Position numbers and translations under genes: made by a program. Of a stretch of DNA of 5,431 nt, positions 1-5,431 are shown in pieces. Each line of letters opens with the position of its first letter. Position 1 is the stretch's first letter. The notes beneath the pieces were generated by a model. It saw only the letters and a program-made list of their open reading frames with translations. It searched no databases and had not been told where the DNA came from. This stretch comes from Nostoc cf. edaphicum LEGE 07299 (GTDB lineage Bacteria > Cyanobacteriota > Cyanobacteriia > Cyanobacteriales > Nostocaceae): contig NZ_JADEXF010000309.1 in the NCBI RefSeq assembly GCF_015207245.1, forward strand, positions 1 through 5,431, given 5' to 3'.

Positions 1-80
1 TCAAAAAAGTTGTCTTTTATGCCAATGGGATGAATACCTAAAAGGTTTTCCCAGATTTTAGTTAACTGAAGTTGTAATGG
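1..80 (-). other. Peptidyl carrier protein, N-terminal fragment (synthetase 2)
   Basis: Residues about 1066-1091, including QLQLTKIWENLLGIHPIGIKDNFF in order, are the first helix and loop of a carrier domain. The window ends just before the LGGHS motif, so presence of the phosphopantetheine serine cannot be judged. That residue would say much about whether the module still carries substrate. Confidence 0.85.
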
Positions 81-3000
81 ATCTTCTGCTGTGGCAAATA
101 TTTTTTCTATTTTAGAATTAGTTGGATTCAGCGCAGATAAGGCTTGGCGATCGACTTCGCCATTAGCATTTAATGGCAAAGAATCGACTATGAAAAAGGC
201 AGAAGGCAACAAATGTTCAGGTAACTTTTGCTGAAGAAAACTTAGCAGTTGGTCACTTCCAAAAGTCTCCCCTTGTTTGGGGACAACATAAGCAACTAAA
301 CTTTTATCCCCAAGAACATCTTTTTTGACAATTACCACAGTTTTTTGCACGCCTGGATATTGACCTAAAATTGTTTCAATTTCAGCCAACTCAATGCGAA
401 AGCCGCGAATTTTTACCTGATTGTCTAAGCGGCCTAAAAATTCAATATTGCCGTCACTTAAGTAGCGTCCTAAGTCACCAGTTCTGTAAAGGTATGCTCC
501 AGATTCGCTGCTAAAGGGATTGGGGATAAACTTCTCAGATGTTAATTCGGGACGCTTAAAGTAGCCTTGGGTAACACCGATACCGCTGATGTAAATTTCA
601 CTAGTTACACCAATAGGGAGGAGTTGCGATCGCCGATCGAGGATGTAGATTTGAGTATTAGCGATCGCTTTTCCTATAGGAATTTCTGATCGAGTGTTAC
701 TGGCTTCAGTTACAGTCTCTGGCTCGTAAACCGTGGCAGTTAAAGTTGTTTCTAGCGATCCATAAGCATTCAGCCAGCGTACTTGCTTGCCAACTTTTTC
801 TACCCAAGTTAGATAAGCTTGCCGTGAAACTTTTTCGCCACCAACCATGACTAAGCGCAAACTGGCTGGTAAGCTCTGGGGAGACACAGATAGCTCCTTG
901 ATTAACTCATACCAAAAAGACGTGGCTAGATTAACAACAGTAATTTGTTGTTGAGCAATAAATGGGAAAAACTGCTTCGTCGAGTTTTGTAGCTCTTGAG
1001 ACTGGAGAACTGTGGTAGCACCAGTAATCCAACTGGGGAAAAGTGATTCAATGAACGCGTCGCAGCTGATACTAAGTATGAGTAGTAGGCGATCGCTCTG
1101 GGTCAACTCCCAAGTTTCGCTAATTGCCAAGCTGTGGCTGACAAGATTATGGTGGGTAATAGCTATACCGTTGGGTTTTCCATTGGAGCCGGACACATAC
1201 ATTACACAGGCGAGAGTCCGATCTGTGCCATAACTTTCTGGATTTTCAGTCATGTGTACGGCAATAACTTCCCAATCACTATCCAAACAGATAGCTTGTA
1301 CTTGATGCTCAGAGAGCTTCTCAACTAATGAGCTTTGGGTTAACACCAAAGATATTTGGGCATCTTCTAAAATGACAGCCAGACCATCTTGCCCAGATGT
1401 CGGAGCGATCGGTACGTAAGTTCCACCGACTTTCAAAATACCCAACAGCCCCACAATCATTTCCAGGGAAGGCTCTAGATAAAGACCGATGAGTACCCCC
1501 GATTCTACCCCTAAAGTTTGCAAATAGTAGGCTAGTTGATTTGCCCGTTGGTTAAGTTCCTGATAAGTTAATTGCTGATTTTTAAAACTTACTGCAATAT
1601 TATTTGGAGTTCTTTTAGCTTGAGTTTCAAACCAGTGATGGATACAAGTATCCTGGGGATAATCAGCTTGTTTGTTATTCCACTCAACTAACAATTGATG
1701 TTGTTCAGGCGCTGTCAACAGGGGTAATTCAGCAATCGGGCGATCGGGATTAGCAACAATACCTTCGAGTAAAGTTTTGAAGTGTCCCAACATCCGCTCT
1801 ATCGTACTGGCATCAAACATCTCGGCATTGTAATCAAATACCATACCCAGACCATTATCTTGTTCCCGCAAGACCAATGTCAGATCGTATTTGGTTTTGC
1901 CATGATAGATGTAGCCAAATAGAGAAGTGATAGTCAAATCAGGTAGTTGCACTGATGCCATGCCACGACCATTCGACCAAGGAGGATTGAGGGAAAATTT
2001 TATCTGGAACAGAGGTGAGCTATTACGACTCCGCTGTTCTGGTCTAAGTTCTTCAATTAGCTTTTCAAAGGGTAGGTCTTGATGAGTATAAGCCTCTAAG
2101 CAATCCTTACGCACTCGGTCTAATAATTCTCGGAAAGTTGGGTTGCCTGCAAAGTTACTCCGCAGTACAAGAGTATTAGAAAAAAATCCAATCAGCCCCT
2201 CGGTTTCAACTTGTCCTCGACCTGCACTTGCAAAGTTAATTAGTAAGTCTTCTTGTCCAGAATAACGGTAGAGCAATAGCTCGAATGCTGCCAGTAGAGT
2301 CATGAACAGGGTGACACCCCATTTTTGACTCGTCTCTGTCAGGGCATGGTTCAGCGCCTTTGATAGCAGCAGGGCCGCGCGATCGCCTCGATAGGTTTGC
2401 ACTCCTTGAGGACGGGGGCGATCGTAAGGTAACTCAATGATGGGTAAATTGCCTTCTAGCTTTTGCTTCCAGTAGTTTACCTGTGACTCTAAAACCTCTC
2501 CTTGGAGCCATTGATATTGCCAATTGGTAAAATCAGCATACTGCACTGGTAAGGGAGTTAAAGGAGAAACCTGACCTGCTGATAATGCTTTATAGATGGT
2601 AATCAGGTCTTGATAGAACAGATCGGATGAAGCACCATCACAAACTATGCAGTGCATATTCCAAATTAGCAGATGTTCGCGATCGCTTAATCGCAGCAGT
2701 AACACCCGCAAAATTGGCCCATTGCCTAAATCAAAGGGTTGATGAGCTTCTTTAGTTGCCAGTAGATGAGCTTCCGCTTCTCGTTGTTCATCTGGTACTT
2801 GCCGCAAGTCAATTATTGGCAGTGTCAAGGAAACATCGGTGGCGATGACTTGAGTGGGTTTTCCATTCACTGCTGGAAAAGTTGTCCGCAGAACTTCATG
2901 GCGACGGACGACTTCTTTTAAACTTTCCTCTAAGACAGCAACATTTAGATTCCCCGTAAAACGCACCACAACTGGCATATTATTTGAGGAACTATCAGGT

Positions 3001-3275
3001 TCAAACTGATGGAGGAACCATATCCGTTGCTGACCAAAGGAAAGGGGCAAGTTGCCATTCCGTTCACAAGCGACAATTGGGGGAATCTGTGAACTGGCGG
3101 CTGTGTTAATTTGTCGGAGAAAGTTGATGATTTCGGCTTTTTGAGTTTTTAACTCGGTTAGCAATTCTGGTGTGAGACTATCTTTTGCGGCCCGATAGCG
3201 TAAGCGTTCGCCCTCTAGCCAAAGTTTGACATCGCGTTGACGTAGCTCAGATAGTAGTTCATCTAATGTTTTCAT
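1..3275 (-). CDS. NRPS synthetase 2, N-terminal part: docking-C-A-PCP (start), with degenerate catalytic motifs (3' truncated by window)
   Basis: This is the first 1091 residues of a second NRPS. It starts at ATG 3275-3273, four bases inside the end of synthetase 1, and is open without stop or frameshift to the window edge. The start is supported by GAGGAAGG six bases upstream and by a typical N-terminal docking domain beginning at residue 1. Order by residue: TubC-type docking domain 1-55; C domain about 75-510; A domain about 530-1046; start of a PCP from about 1066, cut after KDNFF, before its phosphopantetheine Ser. The fold-defining motifs are easy to recognise, but key catalytic residues are changed: C209 in place of the second His of HHxxxDG, N702 for the A3 Lys, and E1040 for the A10 Lys. 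It is probably co-translated with synthetase 1 and accepts its peptide. As an NRPS it is certain; whether this first module activates or condenses anything is doubtful. Later modules lie outside the window. Confidence 0.95.
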   Translation of the reverse strand, partial: MKTLDELLSELRQRDVKLWLEGERLRYRAAKDSLTPELLTELKTQKAEIINFLRQINTAASSQIPPIVACERNGNLPLSFGQQRIWFLHQFEPDSSSNNMPVVVRFTGNLNVAVLEESLKEVVRRHEVLRTTFPAVNGKPTQVIATDVSLTLPIIDLRQVPDEQREAEAHLLATKEAHQPFDLGNGPILRVLLLRLSDREHLLIWNMHCIVCDGASSDLFYQDLITIYKALSAGQVSPLTPLPVQYADFTNWQYQWLQGEVLESQVNYWKQKLEGNLPIIELPYDRPRPQGVQTYRGDRAALLLSKALNHALTETSQKWGVTLFMTLLAAFELLLYRYSGQEDLLINFASAGRGQVETEGLIGFFSNTLVLRSNFAGNPTFRELLDRVRKDCLEAYTHQDLPFEKLIEELRPEQRSRNSSPLFQIKFSLNPPWSNGRGMASVQLPDLTITSLFGYIYHGKTKYDLTLVLREQDNGLGMVFDYNAEMFDASTIERMLGHFKTLLEGIVANPDRPIAELPLLTAPEQHQLLVEWNNKQADYPQDTCIHHWFETQAKRTPNNIAVSFKNQQLTYQELNQRANQLAYYLQTLGVESGVLIGLYLEPSLEMIVGLLGILKVGGTYVPIAPTSGQDGLAVILEDAQISLVLTQSSLVEKLSEHQVQAICLDSDWEVIAVHMTENPESYGTDRTLACVMYVSGSNGKPNGIAITHHNLVSHSLAISETWELTQSDRLLLILSISCDAFIESLFPSWITGATTVLQSQELQNSTKQFFPFIAQQQITVVNLATSFWYELIKELSVSPQSLPASLRLVMVGGEKVSRQAYLTWVEKVGKQVRWLNAYGSLETTLTATVYEPETVTEASNTRSEIPIGKAIANTQIYILDRRSQLLPIGVTSEIYISGIGVTQGYFKRPELTSEKFIPNPFSSESGAYLYRTGDLGRYLSDGNIEFLGRLDNQVKIRGFRIELAEIETILGQYPGVQKTVVIVKKDVLGDKSLVAYVVPKQGETFGSDQLLSFLQQKLPEHLLPSAFFIVDSLPLNANGEVDRQALSALNPTNSKIEKIFATAEDPLQLQLTKIWENLLGIHPIGIKDNFF
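138..1688 (-). other. Degenerate adenylation domain, probably inactive (synthetase 2)
   Basis: The full A-domain frame is present, but many core residues deviate. A2 reads LKVGGTYVPIA (614-624; VPLD to VPIA). A3 reads YVSGSNGKPNG (693-703) where YTSGSTGKPKG is expected, losing both Thr and the Lys. A4 is CDAF (738-741) for FDxS. A5 is NAYGSLETT (836-844) for GPTE. A6 is SEIYISG (892-898) for GELYIGG. A8 ends in AEIE for GEIE. A10 is NGEVDRQAL (1038-1046) with E1040 in place of the catalytic Lys. A7 YRTGDLGRYLSDG with D934, and A8 K955, are retained. The specificity positions read about D-A-E-N-M-G-A-L-T-E, which I do not recognise. The family is secure; loss of adenylation is inferred from the lysine substitutions. 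Confidence 0.92.
1746..3053 (-). other. Condensation domain with altered active site (synthetase 2)
   Basis: The conserved C motifs appear in order: C1 SFGQQRIWFL 79-88; C2 RHEVLRTTF 125-133; C3 HCIVCDG 208-214; C4 YRYSGQEDLLI 336-346; C5 IGFFSNTLVLR 362-372; C6 HQDLPFEKL 398-406. C3 should be HHxxxDG. The first His (H208), Asp213 and Gly214 are kept, but the second His, the one implicated in catalysis, is Cys209 (TGC at 2651-2649). The stretch after C4 reads INFASAGR (346-353) where IGTPIAGR-like sequence is usual. It lacks the DxxxxD of cyclisation domains and the extended DGxSW of epimerases. The fold is clear; peptide-bond-forming activity is doubtful. Confidence 0.92.
3111..3275 (-). other. 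TubC-type N-terminal docking domain (synthetase 2)
   Basis: Residues 1-55 have the layout of the TubC N-terminal docking domain: a first helix (TLDELLSELRQRD), a beta hairpin with the hallmark VKLWLEGERLRYRA at 16-29, and two further helices (TPELLTELKTQKAEIINFLRQ, 35-55). The basic hairpin residues K17, R24, R26 and R28 could bind the acidic tail of synthetase 1. The domain shows that this protein begins here as a separate chain and receives its substrate from a partner protein. Confidence 0.9.
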
Positions 3276-3289
3276 AGCTCGCCTTCCTC
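3272..3289 (-). promoter_or_regulatory. ATGA stop-start overlap with Shine-Dalgarno inside the upstream gene
   Basis: The stop of synthetase 1 (TGA, 3274-3272) and the start of synthetase 2 (ATG, 3275-3273) share bases as ATGA. A purine-rich GAGGAAGG at 3289-3282 lies six bases before the ATG, good spacing for a ribosome binding site. This arrangement usually gives translational coupling and near-equal amounts of the two proteins. The same bases encode the Glu-Glu-Gly of the docking tail. Confidence 0.85.
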
Positions 3290-5431
3290 GTAATCATCAG
3301 CTGTTTCACTCTCAGCAGCCTGAACACCTTGGGTTGCCCACCGCAGAGTCTCCACTCGTTCAGCCAAATCTGCTACCGTTGGTAATTCAAATAAATTGGA
3401 CATCAGAATTTCTGCTTGCAACGCTTGGCGCATTCGAGAAATCACTTGAATTCCTAGTAGAGAATATCCACCCAATTCAAAAAAGTTGTCGTTAATCCCA
3501 ACCTGTTTGACATTAAGAACCTGCGCCCATATATCTGCAATCTGCTGTTCAATGGGAGTGCGAGGCGCTACATAATTTGCCTCCAGTTCTGGGCGGGAAG
3601 CATCAGGCTTTGGCAATGCCTTGCGATCGACTTTGCCATTGGGGGTTAACGGCATAGCTTCTAGTGCCATAAAGATTGTTGGCACCATAAAGTCAGGAAG
3701 CTGTTGTTTCAAGAATCGACGCAATTGCGAAATCACTTCCAAGTTATCTTGACCAGTTTCGGCAACAATATAACCGACTAAACTAGTCTCATTAGGAATG
3801 TCTTCTCGAACAATTACAACAGCTTCTTTTACTCCTGGATGTTGCAGGAGTGCGGTTTCAATTTCACCCAATTCTATGCGGAAACCACGCAATTTTACCT
3901 GATAGTCGATACGACCCAAGTATTCAATATGTCCATCTGGTAAATAGCGAGCTAAATCTCCAGTTTTGTATAAGCGCGATTTCGGGTTTGGGCTGAAGGG
4001 GTTAGAAATAAATCTTTCAGCAGTCAGTTCGGGACGATTTAGATATCCCCTTGCTAGTCCTTCGCCACCAATATACAACTCACCTGATATACCAACGGGA
4101 ACGGGTTGTAAATGGGAGTCTAAAATGTAGATTTGCGTATTAGCTAGAGGGCAACCAATGCCTATTGGTTTATTTGCCGTTGTCACCTTGTAGCCTGTTG
4201 ACCAAATCGTTGTTTCTGTAGGCCCGTAGAGGTTCCACAGACAAGCTCCCTTCGGTAATAATTGATTTGCGAGGTCTCTAGGTAAGGCTTCACCTGTGGA
4301 AATCATCTTCAGTTGAGGACTACCTTGCCATCCGGCTGCCAGTAATAGCCGCCAAGTAACTGGTGTCGGTTGCATAAAGGTTGCCCCGGAGGTGGTTAGC
4401 GCTTTTAACAGTTGTGTGCTTTCAGCCGCAACTTCACGGCTCACCAACACCAACTTTGCACCTACAGACAGGGGTAGAAAAATTTCTGAAACGGCAATAT
4501 CAAAGGATAGGCTAGTAACAGAGAGGAGAGTATCCTCAGCAGTTAAACCGGGTTCTTTAGCGATCGCACTTAAAAGATTAACAGCACTCTGATGTTGAAT
4601 TTGAACGCCTTTCGGTTGATCTGTCGAGCCAGATGTATAGATGACGTAGGCTAAGTTATTGGAAGTGACGTTATGTGTTGGGTCATCTAACCCATAATCT
4701 ATGGATTGCCAGTTGCTATCAAGGCAAACAATCTCTGCTTGATGGTTGGGTAGCCCCGACTTTAGCTTCTCTTGCGTTAGTAGCACTGACACCTGAGCAT
4801 CTTGTAGCATGAAAGCTAAACGTTCTTGAGGATAAGCATAATCTAATGGTACGTATGCTCCCCCGGCTTTGAGAATGCCTAAAACTCCTACAACCATTTC
4901 CAAGCTGCGCTCAACACACAGGCCAACCAGAACTTCTGACCCGACTCCTAAGCTTTGGAGATAATGGGCTAGTTGATTGGCTCGCTGATTCAGTTCGCGG
5001 TAGCTAATTTGTTGATCTTCAAAAACTACAGCGATCGCATCTGGAGTCTTCTCCACTTGAGTTTCAAACAGCTGATGAATGCAGATATTTTGGGGATAAG
5101 CTGTTTGAGTATTGTTCCATGTTGCTAATAACTGTTGCTCAACTGCTGGCAAAATTGGCAATTTAGCAATAATTTGATTAGGGTTAGCAACTATGCCCAA
5201 TAACAAAGTTTCAAACTCTGCCATCCGGCGGCGGATAGTATCAGCGTCAAATAAATTAGTGTTGTACTGGCATTCCAGAATAAGTTCACCATGCGATTCC
5301 GTAGCATTGATAAACAGTTCAAAATTCTCGAATGCGCGGGGATTGGAGAAGAATTCTACCTCTAAATCGACAAAGGGAAGTCGAGCGCTGTCTAAGGCTT
5401 GATCGACATTAAATATAATTGGTACTAAGGG
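3272..5431 (-). CDS. NRPS synthetase 1, C-terminal part: C (end)-A-PCP-acidic tail (5' truncated by window)
   Basis: This is the C-terminal 719 residues of a modular nonribosomal peptide synthetase, which activates an amino acid as aminoacyl-AMP, loads it on a carrier protein and condenses it with the upstream peptide in the cytoplasm. The frame is open from the window edge at 5431 to TGA at 3274-3272. The in-frame ATG at 5224 is not the real start, because the 69 codons before it continue a condensation domain (for example LECQYNTNLFDADTI). Domains by residue from the edge: end of C about 1-95; A about 105-608; PCP about 620-694; acidic tail 704-719. All ten A-domain core motifs are recognisable, and the A10 Lys (K600) and PCP Ser (S657) are present. 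No epimerisation, methylation or thioesterase domain follows, so the chain must go on to another protein, consistent with the overlapping gene downstream. The family is certain; the product is not identifiable. Confidence 0.97.
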   Translation of the reverse strand, partial: PLVPIIFNVDQALDSARLPFVDLEVEFFSNPRAFENFELFINATESHGELILECQYNTNLFDADTIRRRMAEFETLLLGIVANPNQIIAKLPILPAVEQQLLATWNNTQTAYPQNICIHQLFETQVEKTPDAIAVVFEDQQISYRELNQRANQLAHYLQSLGVGSEVLVGLCVERSLEMVVGVLGILKAGGAYVPLDYAYPQERLAFMLQDAQVSVLLTQEKLKSGLPNHQAEIVCLDSNWQSIDYGLDDPTHNVTSNNLAYVIYTSGSTDQPKGVQIQHQSAVNLLSAIAKEPGLTAEDTLLSVTSLSFDIAVSEIFLPLSVGAKLVLVSREVAAESTQLLKALTTSGATFMQPTPVTWRLLLAAGWQGSPQLKMISTGEALPRDLANQLLPKGACLWNLYGPTETTIWSTGYKVTTANKPIGIGCPLANTQIYILDSHLQPVPVGISGELYIGGEGLARGYLNRPELTAERFISNPFSPNPKSRLYKTGDLARYLPDGHIEYLGRIDYQVKLRGFRIELGEIETALLQHPGVKEAVVIVREDIPNETSLVGYIVAETGQDNLEVISQLRRFLKQQLPDFMVPTIFMALEAMPLTPNGKVDRKALPKPDASRPELEANYVAPRTPIEQQIADIWAQVLNVKQVGINDNFFELGGYSLLGIQVISRMRQALQAEILMSNLFELPTVADLAERVETLRWATQGVQAAESETADDYEEGEL
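3275..3322 (-). other. Acidic C-terminal docking tail (synthetase 1)
   Basis: The last 16 residues after the PCP, ending in DDYEEGEL, are strongly acidic (eight Asp/Glu) and probably unstructured. In NRPS lines where the next protein starts with a TubC-type (beta-hairpin) docking domain, the upstream protein typically ends in a short acidic linear motif that binds the hairpin. This tail fits that role and is followed at once by a gene encoding such a domain. The pairing is inferred from family knowledge and gene order. Confidence 0.7.
3350..3574 (-). other. Peptidyl carrier protein (PCP/T) domain (synthetase 1)
   Basis: Residues about 620-694 form a four-helix carrier domain, from YVAPRTPIE through the DNFFELGGYSLL motif to the closing LFELPTVADLAERV helix. 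Ser657 (codon at 3463-3461) is the expected 4'-phosphopantetheine attachment site. The usual LGGHS reads LGGYS, with Tyr in place of His just before the serine, which should not prevent modification. The domain carries the aminoacyl or peptidyl thioester made by this module and would donate it to synthetase 2. Confidence 0.93.
3608..5119 (-). other. Adenylation domain, apparently active (synthetase 1)
   Basis: Core motifs by residue from the window edge: A1 ISYRELN 142-148; A2 LKAGGAYVPLD 187-197; A3 YTSGSTDQPKG 265-275; A4 FDIAVSE 310-316; A5 NLYGPTETT 400-408; A6 GELYIGGEGLARGY 450-463; A7 YKTGDLARYLPDG 488-500; A8 GRIDYQVKLRGFRIELGEIE 506-525; A9 LPDFMVPT 578-585; A10 NGKVDRKAL 598-606. 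The catalytic lysine K600 and the A3 lysine are present. The only unusual core residue is D271, where A3 normally has Gly (STG to STD). Aligning by eye to GrsA gives a specificity code of about D-I-S-Q-I-T-L-I-W-K. It shares 7 of 10 positions with the glycine-type code DILQLGLIWK, so a small residue is one possibility, with low certainty. Confidence 0.93.
5147..5431 (-). other. Condensation domain, C-terminal end (synthetase 1)
   Basis: Residues 1-95 from the window edge match the last part of a C domain. They include PLVPIIFNVDQ, then FENFELFINATES, then the closing YNTNLFDADTI and LLLGIVANP stretch that precedes an A domain. The catalytic HHxxxDG half is outside the window, so activity cannot be judged. 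The FENFELFINATES/LECQYN wording differs from the equivalent YDLTLVLRE/FDYNAEMF segment of synthetase 2, so the two C domains belong to different subgroups. I suspect a subclass often found in hybrid or cyanobacterial megasynthases, but that is from memory and only tentative. Confidence 0.9.

Larger units (their letters stand above)
626..5038. repeat. Dispersed HIP1 octamers (GCGATCGC), seven copies
   Basis: The palindrome GCGATCGC occurs at 626-633, 661-668, 1089-1096, 2379-2386, 2679-2686, 4560-4567 and 5031-5038, all inside coding sequence, roughly one per 0.8 kb. HIP1 is highly over-represented in many cyanobacterial genomes and serves here as the main hint to the host lineage. The frequency is similar in both genes (five in synthetase 2, two in the shorter synthetase 1 segment), giving no sign of recent import from a non-cyanobacterium. 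Confidence 0.9.

Noticed and set aside
1012..1328. Two overlapping plus-strand open frames of 73 and 64 codons.
   Set aside because: They lie antisense to the A domain of synthetase 2, have no family resemblance or convincing ribosome binding site, and the opposite strand is a clear NRPS reading frame.
138..1688. Calling synthetase 2 a pseudogene.
   Set aside because: Hand translation of all 1091 codons shows no stop or frameshift, and the start, ribosome binding site and docking domain are intact; altered catalytic residues alone do not make it a broken gene.
2634..2654. The altered C3 motif marking a heterocyclisation or epimerisation domain.
   Set aside because: The DxxxxD of cyclisation domains is absent, and the domain sits directly before an A domain with LCL-like C1, C5 and C6 motifs, not after a PCP as an epimerase would.
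3272..3275. The gene boundary being a sequencing frameshift that splits one NRPS.
   Set aside because: The second gene begins with a complete docking domain and the first ends with an acidic docking tail, so the break is a true protein boundary.
4392..4592. Plus-strand open frame of 66 codons.
   Set aside because: Antisense shadow of the synthetase 1 A domain with no recognisable protein features.
5222..5224. ATG as start of synthetase 1.
   Set aside because: The frame stays open upstream to the window edge and encodes a recognisable C-domain end, so this is an internal methionine.
5193..5402. Plus-strand open frame of 69 codons.
   Set aside because: Antisense shadow of the C-domain end of synthetase 1.

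Overview
The window lies entirely inside a nonribosomal peptide synthetase (NRPS) locus read from the minus strand. Both genes run off the window: the upstream synthetase is missing its N-terminus (beyond base 5431) and the downstream one is missing its C-terminus (before base 1). Seven GCGATCGC octamers (HIP1) in 5.4 kb, many near-matches (GCGATCGA, GGCGATCG) and the style of the NRPS domains point to a cyanobacterium, most likely a filamentous, Nostoc-like one. Genus and product cannot be fixed from this window.

Layout in transcription order, right to left. Bases 5431-3272 encode the last 719 residues of synthetase 1: the end of a condensation (C) domain, a complete adenylation (A) domain with intact catalytic motifs, a carrier protein (PCP) with its phosphopantetheine serine, and a short acidic C-terminal tail. 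Its TGA overlaps the ATG of synthetase 2 (ATGA, 4 bases shared, 3272-3275). Bases 3275-1 encode the first 1091 residues of synthetase 2: a TubC-type N-terminal docking domain, a full C domain, an A domain and the first residues of a PCP. There is no intergenic DNA, and I see no RNA gene, mobile element or CRISPR array.

The acidic tail of synthetase 1 and the basic beta-hairpin docking domain of synthetase 2 suggest that the growing peptide passes directly from the first protein to the second. The tail codons also contain the Shine-Dalgarno-like sequence for the second gene.

The most unusual observation is the module opening synthetase 2. I translated it by hand from 3275 to 3 and found no stop or frameshift, yet both catalytic centres are altered. 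The C-domain HHxxxDG motif reads HCIVCDG, so the second (catalytic) His is Cys. The A domain has lost the A10 lysine (NGK to NGE), the A3 loop lysine (PKG to PNG) and several other core residues. It looks like a structurally kept but catalytically compromised module: skipped, loaded in trans, or used as a scaffold. Synthetase 1 by contrast looks fully functional.
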